Positions 9,206-17,705 of a stretch of DNA of 64,000 nucleotides are shown piece after piece. How positions within the stretch are numbered: the stretch's first letter is position 1; each line of letters opens with the position of its first letter. The DNA comes from JAKAGZ01 sp964412105 (GTDB lineage Bacteria; Bacteroidota; Ignavibacteria; Ignavibacteriales; Ignavibacteriaceae). Below the pieces are notes generated by a model. That model ran no database searches, was not told where the DNA came from, and worked only from the letters and a program-made list of their open reading frames with translations. The position numbers and the translations under genes are program-made. The stretch spans positions 1 to 64,000 of the forward strand of contig CAYPNM010000010.1 of NCBI GenBank assembly GCA_964412105.1. The letters are read 5' to 3'.

Positions 9206-10036
9206 ATGGTAAATAAAAAAATAAACTGGCGTTCTTTTACAAGCATATATATGGGATTTTCATTCATTCTGATGGCGATAACTGGAATTGTATTATATAT
9301 CGCTCCTCCTGGTCGTGTTGCTTATTGGTCAAACTGGTTTTTTATAGGACTTACAAAAACCGACTGGCAGTCAGTTCACACTATATTTTCATTTCTTTTT
9401 GTTGTTTCTGGTATTTTTCACATAATATTTAACTGGAAACCACTATTAAATTATTTAAGAAGGAAAGCAAAAGAATCATTAAAAGTTCGCAGAGAATTTG
9501 TCCTGACTAGTTTCACGGTTTTCATTATTTTTACAGGTGTATACTTCAATACTCCACCATTTAATTATGTAATGGACTTTGGAGAAAATATGACAAACTC
9601 TTGGGCAAATTCAGAAACAGAACCCCCTGTCCCCCACGCTGAACTCTTGACAATATCAGAATTTGCCAAAATTATCAATAATAATACACAAGGCCTTGTT
9701 TCACAGTTTGAAAAAAATGGTTACGCAATCATCGATACAAATGAAACTATTGAAAGTTTAGCAATAAGATATAATATTTCGCCAAGTACTTTATATACAT
9801 CATTAAAGGTTAATGATAGTAAAAACAATATATCCACGAAGTACGTACAGGGTTCCGGCATCGGTAGAAAGAATTTATCCGAATTACTAAAAGAAAATAA
9901 TATTGTATGGGAAGAAGGTATCGCTAAGCTGAATTCCGCAGGTATTAAAATTAAGGGAGACGGGAAAATTAAAACCATAGCCGAGAATAATAAAATTTCA
10001 CCAATCGAAATAATCAAAGCATTGGAAATCGATTAG
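9206..10036 (+). CDS. DUF4405-like membrane protein with C-terminal repeats
   Basis: The start is placed at the ATG at 9206, preceded by AAGGAAA, rather than at an upstream in-frame TTG that would overlap the previous gene. The product has about 276 residues and at least three membrane segments in the first 120. Histidines in or near them (SVHTIF, GIFHIIF) resemble the haem-ligand pattern of DUF4405 and cytochrome-b-like proteins. The soluble C-terminal part has two similar 30-residue repeats, each ending in NKIS/NISP followed by a short helix, LysM-like in size. The function is unknown. The next gene starts 1 nt after the stop. Confidence 0.7.
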   Translation: MVNKKINWRSFTSIYMGFSFILMAITGIVLYIAPPGRVAYWSNWFFIGLTKTDWQSVHTIFSFLFVVSGIFHIIFNWKPLLNYLRRKAKESLKVRREFVLTSFTVFIIFTGVYFNTPPFNYVMDFGENMTNSWANSETEPPVPHAELLTISEFAKIINNNTQGLVSQFEKNGYAIIDTNETIESLAIRYNISPSTLYTSLKVNDSKNNISTKYVQGSGIGRKNLSELLKENNIVWEEGIAKLNSAGIKIKGDGKIKTIAENNKISPIEIIKALEID

Positions 10037-10037
10037 T

Positions 10038-12047
10038 TTGAAGCATTTGCTAAATAAATTTATTCGCCCCAAATCATTAATACTGATTTTTGCGGCAGTT
10101 GGTATATTGATAGTTCTGTTCGCTTACAACGAGGTTAAGCAAAGCAAAGCAGAACTGCTCGAGCTTATGATAAACCAGTCCCACTCCCTGTTAGAAACAG
10201 TTTTAGTCTCATCCGGACAAGTTTTGCAGACGAGTTCCAAAATAGAGGAAGAGACGAGATTACGCTTAATTAATAACGCCAATGCTGTTAAGACCCTATT
10301 AAGCACTAATAGAATAAATAATTCAGTGCTTAGGGAAATTGCAAATGAGAATAAAATCCTGCGAATAAATATTGTTTCTTATAACGGCAAATTATTATTT
10401 ACTAACTTCAGCAATTATTCTAGTCAAAACATTTCGCCGCAATTTGTAAAAGATAACCTTTCAGAAATTATAAATGGACAAAAAAAACAACTAATTTTAG
10501 GAATAAGAAAAGATAGGATCGGTGATGGGTATCGATATATTGTTGCTGTTGCCGGACCTAATAAAACGATAATTGTGCTTAATGTTGATGCCGCTCCAAT
10601 ACTCGAACTTAGACGAAATATGGGATTTGGCGTTTTACTCAGAAGACTGGCAAATAACCAGGGAGTAGTATTTACTGCTTTGCAAAATGAAAATGCGATT
10701 ATAGCTGCTTCTTCAAATGTAGACAGCCTTGAGGACATTAACAATTCCGCTTTTCTTCAAAAAGCAATTTCTGATTCCGCTTTCGAATGGCGCATAGCAC
10801 AGTTTAAAGGCAAAGATGTATTCGAAGCTGTACATCCTTTTACATATAACCAGAATATTATCGGTCTGTTCAGAATAGGTTTAAGCCTTGATGCGTTTAA
10901 TAAAATTGAAGATAGCATATATAAAAGAGTTGTAATAATCAGCATTATTTTCATACTGCTGGGCTCTGTGTTGCTAGTTCTGGTTTTTGTTTATCAGAAT
11001 TTAGATCTGGTTAAACGTCAATTTTCTTCAATAGAGACATTTTCCAAAAAGTTGATACAAAGTGTAAATGATGCAATTATTGTATTGGATGACAGGTTTA
11101 GGATAAAACACATTAATAATGCCGGAGAAAAATTATTTGATAAAGATCTAAGTGAAGTGGAGAACAAAGAATTCAGCATATTGATAGACAATGATAAATG
11201 CATTGATTTTGAAAATGATGAATCAAAGATGCAGCAAATTGAGTGTACGATTAAAAATGCAAAAAAAAGTCTGCTGTTCTCTAGGAATCATTTTTTTGAT
11301 GAGAACAAAGCGAAAAACTATGTGATCATTATAAAGGATCTTACGGAAATAAAAGAACTGGAAGAACAGGTTACACGCAAGGAACAGCTCTTGGCAATGG
11401 GAGAATTGGCATCCGGTGTAGCTCATGAAATTAGAAATCCTCTTAACACCATTGCTACCATAATTCAGCAGCTAGGCAAAGATTTTAAGCCCGCTTCTGA
11501 AAGCGATGAATATTATTCTTTGACAAAACTTGTTCAAAAAGAAGTCCAGCGAATAAATGACTCTATCAAGAATTTTTTAAACTTTGCTAGGCCGGAGCCT
11601 GTCAGATTTTATGTCTTCACCCTTTCAGAATTGATTAATGAAATCAGACATTTATATCAAAATCATTTATCAAATAAGAATATCTCATTCAATATAATCC
11701 AGAAATGGGATGGAAAGGTAAATTGGGACAAAGATAAAATAAAACAGGTTTTTATTAATCTTATTAAAAATTCTGAAGACTCAATTGATACAAACGGTAA
11801 AATAGATTTCATCATTTCACAGGACAAAGGAAATATATTGATTACATTGTCGGATACTGGGAAAGGTATTTCGAAAAACAATCTGGCAAAAATATTTAAC
11901 CTCTATTTCACTACTAAATCTGAAGGCTCTGGAATTGGTCTGAGTATAATTCAAAGGATAATAACTGAACATAACGGAATAATTTCTGTTGACAGCGAAT
12001 TAAATATCGGTACTACCTTTAACTTAAAAATTCCGGCAAATATTTAA
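10038..12047 (+). CDS. Membrane sensor histidine kinase
   Basis: The protein starts at a TTG one nucleotide after the preceding stop; this start is needed to include the first membrane segment (about residues 14-31). An extracytoplasmic sensing region of some 260 residues follows, then a second membrane segment (298-320). A PAS domain covers about 335-440. The HisKA domain has the phosphorylated H463 in VAHEIRNP, and the HATPase domain shows INLIKNSEDS, DTGKGI and GSGIGLSI. It is paired with the regulator 11 bp downstream. The periplasmic ligand is unknown; ZraS/AtoS-like architecture fits. Confidence 0.92.
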   Translation: MKHLLNKFIRPKSLILIFAAVGILIVLFAYNEVKQSKAELLELMINQSHSLLETVLVSSGQVLQTSSKIEEETRLRLINNANAVKTLLSTNRINNSVLREIANENKILRINIVSYNGKLLFTNFSNYSSQNISPQFVKDNLSEIINGQKKQLILGIRKDRIGDGYRYIVAVAGPNKTIIVLNVDAAPILELRRNMGFGVLLRRLANNQGVVFTALQNENAIIAASSNVDSLEDINNSAFLQKAISDSAFEWRIAQFKGKDVFEAVHPFTYNQNIIGLFRIGLSLDAFNKIEDSIYKRVVIISIIFILLGSVLLVLVFVYQNLDLVKRQFSSIETFSKKLIQSVNDAIIVLDDRFRIKHINNAGEKLFDKDLSEVENKEFSILIDNDKCIDFENDESKMQQIECTIKNAKKSLLFSRNHFFDENKAKNYVIIIKDLTEIKELEEQVTRKEQLLAMGELASGVAHEIRNPLNTIATIIQQLGKDFKPASESDEYYSLTKLVQKEVQRINDSIKNFLNFARPEPVRFYVFTLSELINEIRHLYQNHLSNKNISFNIIQKWDGKVNWDKDKIKQVFINLIKNSEDSIDTNGKIDFIISQDKGNILITLSDTGKGISKNNLAKIFNLYFTTKSEGSGIGLSIIQRIITEHNGIISVDSELNIGTTFNLKIPANI

Positions 12048-12058
12048 CGGTAATCAGA

Positions 12059-13435
12059 ATGGATAATTTATCAATATTATTGGTCGATGACGAAATATCA
12101 CAGCTTACATCATTAAAAAGTTTTTTATCAAAACGGAATTACACTATCTACACTGCAGAGAATGGCAATGATGCTCTGGCCGTTATAAATAAAAATCTGA
12201 TTGATGTCACATTGACAGATTTCAGAATGCCCGGCATGAATGGCCTCGAACTCCTGAAAGAGATAAAAAGAATTAATCCTGAAATAGAAGTTGTAGTTAC
12301 GACAGCATACGGAAATATCGACCAGGCTGTTGATATTATGAAAGGCGGTGCCTATGATTATCTTACGAAACCTATTGACCTCGATGAACTTGAAAATCTG
12401 CTTTTCAGAATTAAAGAAAAGAAAACTTTAATAAACGAAAATAAATATTTAAGGGAACAGCTAAAGGATAAATTCAAATTTGACTCCATCATTTCTCAGA
12501 GTGGTAAGATGGAAGATGTATTAAATTTAGTTGGACGGGTGGCTGATAGCAAAGCAACAGTTCTGATAAAAGGAGAAAGCGGAACCGGTAAAGAATTGAT
12601 TGCTAAAGCTTTGCATTTTGCAAGTTCAAGAAAGGATAACCCGTTTGTAACCGTAAACGTGGCTGCTTTATCAGAAAATCTGATGGAGAGCGAACTCTTT
12701 GGTCACGAAAAAGGATCGTTTACAGGTGCTATTGCAAAAAGAATAGGAAGATTTGAAGAAGCAAATAAAGGGACTCTGTTCATCGACGAAATAGGCGATA
12801 TTCCATTGAATATACAGGTAAAACTATTACGCGCTATTCAGTTTGGAGAAATTCAGAGAATCGGAAATAATAATACAGAAAAAATTGATGTAAGAATTAT
12901 TGGCGCTACAAATCGAAACCTGGAAGAAATGATAGAGCGCGGAGAATTTAGAGAAGACCTATACTATAGGTTAAATGTAGTTTCGGTGGATATTCCTCCC
13001 TTACGTGAAAGAAAAGAAGACATACCCTTATTGATCGAACATTTTATAAAGAAATACTCGCAAATAAACGGCAAAGATGTTTCCAGGATTTCTCATTTTG
13101 CACTGGACAAGCTTTTAAAGTACCATTATCCTGGAAACATAAGAGAACTTGAAAATATTATAGAACGCTCGGTCATATTATCCCGAAATGATACTATTGA
13201 AGAAAATGATTTGCCGTTGCAGTTGGAAGCGCAGGTAAGTAAAAGTCTGCTAAATCCGCATGCAATTAATAAGGACTATGAAGAAAAGATTCGCGCTTTT
13301 GAATCTGAAATAATTAAATCGGCTCTGGAAGATAACAATGGTAATCAAAGCGCCGCAGCTAGGTACTTGGGAATAACGGAAAGACATTTGAGATCAAGGC
13401 TGGAAAGATTGGGCCTGAAGAATAATTTTAAGTAG
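12059..13435 (+). CDS. Sigma-54-dependent response regulator (NtrC family)
   Basis: A three-domain activator. The receiver domain has phospho-acceptor D54 (in LTDFRMPG). The AAA+ domain carries Walker A GESGTGKE (172-179), GSFTGA (219-224; the family loop that contacts sigma-54 is usually GAFTGA) and RLNVV. A Fis-type helix-turn-helix lies at the C terminus (NQSAAARYLGI...). It opens sigma-54 promoters using ATP after phosphorylation by its partner kinase. Likely targets are the upstream genes in the same cluster, where candidate -24/-12 sites are seen. The Ser in the GAFTGA loop is a known tolerated variant. Confidence 0.94.
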   Translation: MDNLSILLVDDEISQLTSLKSFLSKRNYTIYTAENGNDALAVINKNLIDVTLTDFRMPGMNGLELLKEIKRINPEIEVVVTTAYGNIDQAVDIMKGGAYDYLTKPIDLDELENLLFRIKEKKTLINENKYLREQLKDKFKFDSIISQSGKMEDVLNLVGRVADSKATVLIKGESGTGKELIAKALHFASSRKDNPFVTVNVAALSENLMESELFGHEKGSFTGAIAKRIGRFEEANKGTLFIDEIGDIPLNIQVKLLRAIQFGEIQRIGNNNTEKIDVRIIGATNRNLEEMIERGEFREDLYYRLNVVSVDIPPLRERKEDIPLLIEHFIKKYSQINGKDVSRISHFALDKLLKYHYPGNIRELENIIERSVILSRNDTIEENDLPLQLEAQVSKSLLNPHAINKDYEEKIRAFESEIIKSALEDNNGNQSAAARYLGITERHLRSRLERLGLKNNFK

Positions 13436-13534
13436 GGGCTGTCCAAAAAGTAATATCCCATTTTATAATCTGCCTTAATCTGCGCTATCTGCGTGCTATT
13501 TTTTATAAATCATTACTTTTTGGACAACTACCCC
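13436..13534. mobile_element. MITE-like palindromic remnant
   Basis: A 14-bp perfect inverted repeat (13441-13454 with 13512-13525) has outer GGGG/CCCC extensions, giving imperfect terminal inverted repeats around about 60 bp of non-coding DNA. The outer sequence GGGGCTGTCCAAAAAGT resembles termini of IS1182-type and related elements (from memory). No transposase remains. It lies immediately after the response-regulator stop and before the convergent ALDH gene, so it may also serve as a two-way terminator. Confidence 0.55.
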
Positions 13535-13543
13535 GAAACTATT

Positions 13544-15076
13544 TTAAATATCAAATTTAATTCCCTGCGCTAACGGCAATGCTGTCCCATAATTTATAGT
13601 GTTTGTCTGTCTCCTCATATAAGCTTTCCATGCATCCGAACCCGATTCTCGTCCACCACCGGTTTCTTTTTCTCCCCCGAAAGCTCCACCGATCTCAGCG
13701 CCGCTTGTACCGATATTTACATTTGCAATACCGCAATCCGAACCTCTCGATGAAAGGAATTCTTCCATTTCTCTCATATTGGTTGTGAAAATTGCAGAAG
13801 ATAATCCCTGTACAACGTCATTATGAATTTTTATTGCGTTCTTTATATCACCCGAATATTTAATCAGGTAAAGAATCGGAGCGAATGTCTCTTCCTGTAC
13901 AATTTCATATTCATTTTTAGCTTCAACTATTGCCGGTTTTACATAGGTGCCCGCTTCGTAACCTTTTCCTGAAAGAACCTCTCCTCCATAAAGAATCTTT
14001 CCTCCTTCCTTTTTAACTTTTTCAAGTGCTTCTGTAAACATTTTTACTGCATCCTTATCAATCAAAGGACCAACGTGATTCTTTTCATTTAGCGGATCGC
14101 CAATCTTCAATCCTTCGTACGCTTTTATAATTGATTCTTTAACCTTGTCATAAATATGCTCGTGAATTATCAATCTGCGTGTGCTGGTACATCTCTGTCC
14201 ACACGTGCCAACTGCTCCGAAAACTATTGCAGGCATAGCCATTTTAAGGTCTGCATCTGGCGTAAGAATAATTCCATTGTTACCTCCAAGCTCCATAATT
14301 GCTTTGCCAAACCTTCCGGCGATTACCTGGTTTGCGTGTCTGCCCACTTTTGTCGACCCTGTTAAGGAAATAAGTGGAATTCTTTTGTCATTCAGCATTT
14401 TCTCTCCTATTGTTGAGCCTCTGCCAATAACAAGGTTGAAAATTCCTTCTGGGAGCATATTTTCTTTTAATACCTCAGCGATTATATTCTGCGTAGCAAT
14501 AGCTGAAAGTGGCACCTTGGATGATGGCTTCCATAGATTAACATCACCGCATACTGCGGCAAGCATTGCATTCCATGACCATACTGCTACCGGAAAATTA
14601 AAAGCTGAAACAATTCCTACTATTCCCAGCGGATGATATTGGTCATACATTCTATGGTTGGGTCTTTCGGACTGCATTGTAAAACCATATAATTGCCTTG
14701 ATTGACCGACTGCAAAATCACATATATCAATCATTTCCTGCACTTCACCTAAACCTTCCTGCAAAGATTTTCCCATCTCAAAGGAAACAAGCTTGCCCAG
14801 AAAAGGCTTATATTCTCTTAGACGATTGGCAATTTGCCTGACTATTTCTCCTCTTTTGGGAGCAGGAGTATCTCTCCAGATAGGAAAAGCTTTTTCTGCC
14901 TGTTTAATAATACTGTCGTAATCCTTCTCGGATGCCTGATAGACTGATCCTATAAATTCGCCGGTGGCAGGTGAAAAGATCTTTAACTCCCCTTCTGATT
15001 CTGTCTCGTTCCAGTTTACTCCTGTTGATGATCCATAATTTTGTTTTTTGATACCTAGTTTTTCTAAGAATTCCAT
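13544..15076 (-). CDS. ALDH7-type aldehyde dehydrogenase (aminoadipate semialdehyde dehydrogenase)
   Basis: An NAD(P)-dependent aldehyde dehydrogenase of 510 residues with the catalytic cysteine C296 (GQRCTS) and general base E262 (MELGGN). Length, the GIKKQNYGSSTG-like N terminus and the SGSDAWKAYMRRQTNT C terminus fit the ALDH7/antiquitin group, which oxidises alpha-aminoadipate semialdehyde. The lysine 6-transaminase gene about 1.1 kb away makes exactly that semialdehyde, so the pair would convert lysine to 2-aminoadipate. The Rrf2 regulator gene lies 10 bp upstream in the same operon. Confidence 0.88.
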   Translation of the reverse strand: MEFLEKLGIKKQNYGSSTGVNWNETESEGELKIFSPATGEFIGSVYQASEKDYDSIIKQAEKAFPIWRDTPAPKRGEIVRQIANRLREYKPFLGKLVSFEMGKSLQEGLGEVQEMIDICDFAVGQSRQLYGFTMQSERPNHRMYDQYHPLGIVGIVSAFNFPVAVWSWNAMLAAVCGDVNLWKPSSKVPLSAIATQNIIAEVLKENMLPEGIFNLVIGRGSTIGEKMLNDKRIPLISLTGSTKVGRHANQVIAGRFGKAIMELGGNNGIILTPDADLKMAMPAIVFGAVGTCGQRCTSTRRLIIHEHIYDKVKESIIKAYEGLKIGDPLNEKNHVGPLIDKDAVKMFTEALEKVKKEGGKILYGGEVLSGKGYEAGTYVKPAIVEAKNEYEIVQEETFAPILYLIKYSGDIKNAIKIHNDVVQGLSSAIFTTNMREMEEFLSSRGSDCGIANVNIGTSGAEIGGAFGGEKETGGGRESGSDAWKAYMRRQTNTINYGTALPLAQGIKFDI

Positions 15077-15086
15077 AGCTTGCTCC

Positions 15087-15506
15087 TTATTCTTCTATTT
15101 TCTCAAGTACTGATTTTAGAGTTAATTTTCTCATCTTTTCCTCAATTTCTACCTGGATATCTGAGAATAAATCAAGAAAAAAATCGTTTAATTTTGTTGT
15201 ATCACTCGAATAATTGCCATTACTCTTTGAAACATTAAGATGAAATGCCTTTCTGTCTTCAATTGCACAGTAGATCTCTTGAAGGTGTAGCTTATCTATT
15301 TCCTTCTTCAAAACAAAGCCTCCTGATGCGCCTTGTGTGCTCTCTACAATGTTATTTTTGACCAGCATGGATAATATTTTCCTAAGTTTGGAGGCATTTA
15401 CGCCTATTCTTTCCGCTATTTCTGAGCTGCTTTTGGGCTCAGAATGCACGCCGGCTAAATAGCAAAGCGCTTTAACGGATGTCGATAATTTGGTTGATGC
15501 AGACAT
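15087..15506 (-). CDS. Rrf2-family transcriptional regulator lacking the Fe-S cysteines
   Basis: A 139-residue winged-helix repressor of the Rrf2 family: the N-terminal helix-turn-helix reads SSSEIAERIGVNASKLRKIL, then the wing with QGASGGFVL. Fe-S members (IscR, NsrR, RsrR) carry three cysteines after about residue 90; here that segment (HLNVSKSNGNYSS) has none, so a cofactor-free YwnA-like mode is more likely. It is co-transcribed with the ALDH7 gene and divergent from the lysine transaminase gene, so it probably controls lysine degradation. The effector is unknown. Confidence 0.85.
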   Translation of the reverse strand: MSASTKLSTSVKALCYLAGVHSEPKSSSEIAERIGVNASKLRKILSMLVKNNIVESTQGASGGFVLKKEIDKLHLQEIYCAIEDRKAFHLNVSKSNGNYSSDTTKLNDFFLDLFSDIQVEIEEKMRKLTLKSVLEKIEE

Positions 15507-16195
15507 AAATTCAAATTATTGTTATAGTAAGTGTAACACTTTATTTAATAATAATCAATACAGAGCTTATTAGTAGTATTTTTGTTTGAAATGAAGAATT
15601 ATTGGATATTGTTTAGATCCAACAACAATATGCCTAAACAACTTCTTGCTTGTATAAAGGCAAAAATATTAGCGACAATCAAAAATGGATATACTTCACC
15701 TGCCATCTGAAAACGTTCTGAAAACGCTCTGAAAACGTTCTGAAAACGTTCCAACAAGCCTGCAAGTGGGGTTAAAAATATGAATTCAATTGGCTCATAA
15801 TCGTTAAGAATAACCAAAATCGCAGAAATAACTGGTAAATGGCTTGCAAATGATTCGCGGCTGAATCCAGAATAATTGAGCATATTCAAGGTTAAAACCT
15901 GCAGGACTTCCTACCTTAAATATTATAAACTCAGACAATACCTCCCTATTCTATCTGTTGGAAATGCTCCCCAAAATTGATAAATTACTATAATTAAATT
16001 AAATGAGTTATGTACAATTTCATTAATTTTATGAAACAGACCGGCTTTAAAAGTTTACGGAGCTATATCAGTTCCGCCTTCGAAGAAGTATTTTAAAATT
16101 TCCCTCCTCTTCTCAATTCACATTTTGCTTTAAATATTAGTTCGATAATGGAAATTCTTTAATTTATTATCGTTTTCCTAAAGGAGAATAAGATC
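15507..16195. other. Long intergenic region between the Rrf2 and lysine transaminase genes
   Basis: This 689-bp divergent spacer should contain promoters for both directions and probably the Rrf2 operator. It also holds the four-unit 11-bp tandem repeat at 15707-15750. The only open frame of size, 96 codons on the minus strand (15599-15889), runs through the repeats, lacks a ribosome site and matches no family I know, so I treat it as non-coding. A strong AAAGGAG precedes the gene at 16196. Confidence 0.6.
15707..15750. repeat. 11-bp tandem repeat, four units
   Basis: Four head-to-tail copies of CTGAAAACGYT are followed by CCAACAAGCC. The unit is the same as in the array at 197-229, including orientation and a similar 3' flank (C-A-rich then AAGGCC or AAGCC). 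The units differ from each other only at the C/T position, consistent with recent expansion or selection on a binding site. Confidence 0.75.
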
Positions 16196-17566
16196 ATGGA
16201 AAAAGAAATTAAGTCAGTCACAGAAAAATATGAGTATAATTCTAACAAAATATCTCCGGAAGAGGTACATTCAACCATTGGCAAATATATGCTTGCTGAT
16301 GGATTTGAACTAGTGCTTGATTTGAAAAACAGCCACGGATCGAGAATTATCGATGAGAAAACCGGTGAAGAATTTATCGATTTGTTTACTTTTTTTGCTT
16401 CAAATCCAATTGGGATGAATCATCCAGCTATAAATAATGATAAATTCAAAAAGCAGCTTGCTGAAGTTGCACTTGTAAAACCTTCAAACTCTGATATTTA
16501 TACTACATATTTTGCAGAATTTGTAGAAACCTTTGCACAAATCGCAAAGCCGGATTATATGAAACATCTGTTCTTTGTCTCAGGAGGAACACTTGCCGTT
16601 GAGAACGGACTAAAGGTCGCTTTTGACTGGAAGGTCCAAAAAAACTTTCAAAAGGGATACAAAGAAGAAAAAGGTCAGCAGGTTATTCATTTTAGAGAAG
16701 CTTTTCATGGAAGAAGCGGATACACGTTGTCATTAACAAATACTGATCCTGTAAAAACTAAATACTTCCCAAAATTCAATTGGCCCAGAATAACTAATCC
16801 AAAAATAACTTTTCCTCTGGAAGCTCATCTCGAAGAAGTAAAAGCTCTGGAAGCAAAGGCTATTGATGAAATTTATTCTACAATCAAAAACAATAAAGAT
16901 GATATTGCTGTAATAATCATTGAACCAATCCAGGGAGAAGGTGGAGATAATCTATTCAGAAAAGAATTCTTTATGAAATTAAGAGAAATTGCCGATGAAA
17001 ATGAAATACTTTTAATGTTTGATGAAGTCCAGGCAGGAATGGGAATAACCGGTAAAATGTGGGCATATGAATATTATGTAAAACCTGATATTATTGCTTT
17101 TGGCAAAAAAGCGCAGGTTTGTGGAATAATGGTATCGGACAGGATTGATGATGTTGAAAATAATTGCTTCAAAGTTTCGAGCAGAATAAATTCGACTTGG
17201 GGTGCTAATCTCGTTGACATGGTAAGATCAAAGAGAATACTGGAAATTATGCGGGACGAAAATTTAGTGGAAAACGCTCGTATTCAGGGTGAATATCTAA
17301 AAGAGAACCTTATGAAAATTCAAACTGAGTTTCCACAGTTAATTTCCAATGTGCGTGGACTGGGCCTTATGTGCTCATTTGATTTGCCTACTGCACAACA
17401 AAGAAATGATTTCAGGAAATTTACTGAACGGGAGAAATTATTGATACTGGGATGTGGCGTAAAAACAATAAGATTTAGGCCGGCATTAAATATCACCAGG
17501 CAGGATTTAGACGATGCCTTGAAAATAATTAGAAAAGTATTAACTTTAATGTCATCTAAAAACTAA
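16196..17566 (+). CDS. lat: L-lysine 6-transaminase
   Basis: A class-III PLP aminotransferase that moves the epsilon-amino group of lysine to 2-oxoglutarate, giving alpha-aminoadipate semialdehyde. At 456 residues it has the Lat-specific features MFTFFAS-like (LFTFFASNPIGMNHP), HFREAFHGRSGYT and FGKKAQVCG, with the PLP lysine expected at K304. The ribosome site AAAGGAG is strong. The ALDH7-type gene on the other side of the divergent spacer would oxidise its product, giving a two-step lysine-to-aminoadipate route. A terminator follows. Confidence 0.92.
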   Translation: MEKEIKSVTEKYEYNSNKISPEEVHSTIGKYMLADGFELVLDLKNSHGSRIIDEKTGEEFIDLFTFFASNPIGMNHPAINNDKFKKQLAEVALVKPSNSDIYTTYFAEFVETFAQIAKPDYMKHLFFVSGGTLAVENGLKVAFDWKVQKNFQKGYKEEKGQQVIHFREAFHGRSGYTLSLTNTDPVKTKYFPKFNWPRITNPKITFPLEAHLEEVKALEAKAIDEIYSTIKNNKDDIAVIIIEPIQGEGGDNLFRKEFFMKLREIADENEILLMFDEVQAGMGITGKMWAYEYYVKPDIIAFGKKAQVCGIMVSDRIDDVENNCFKVSSRINSTWGANLVDMVRSKRILEIMRDENLVENARIQGEYLKENLMKIQTEFPQLISNVRGLGLMCSFDLPTAQQRNDFRKFTEREKLLILGCGVKTIRFRPALNITRQDLDDALKIIRKVLTLMSSKN

Positions 17567-17591
17567 CTTATCTATTTAACTACTTGCACTT

Positions 17592-17624
17592 CGGCTTCCA
17601 TAAAATGGAAGCCGTTGTTATTTT
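17592..17624 (+). terminator. Rho-independent terminator after lat
   Basis: A 9-bp perfect stem (CGGCTTCCA with TGGAAGCCG) with a 5-base A-rich loop is followed by a T-rich tail. It sits 25 bp after the transaminase stop. Confidence 0.85.
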
Positions 17625-17705
17625 AAAGCGAATAATGAATTATTTTAACAATTGCTTAAATTGTAAGGATAATAAATTAGTTTAGCTTCACTTAGCACAA
17701 ATTGT

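Noticed and set aside
14181..14636. A 151-codon plus-strand open frame opposite the ALDH gene
   Set aside because: It is fully antisense to a well-supported enzyme gene and is explained by that gene's codon pattern.
197..15750. The tandem 11-bp arrays as CRISPR
   Set aside because: The units are contiguous with no spacers and far too short for CRISPR repeats, and no cas genes are present.
15599..15889. A 96-codon minus-strand open frame through the 11-bp repeats
   Set aside because: It has no ribosome site, the repeat period is not a multiple of three, and the product resembles no family. It is probably a chance frame in non-coding DNA.
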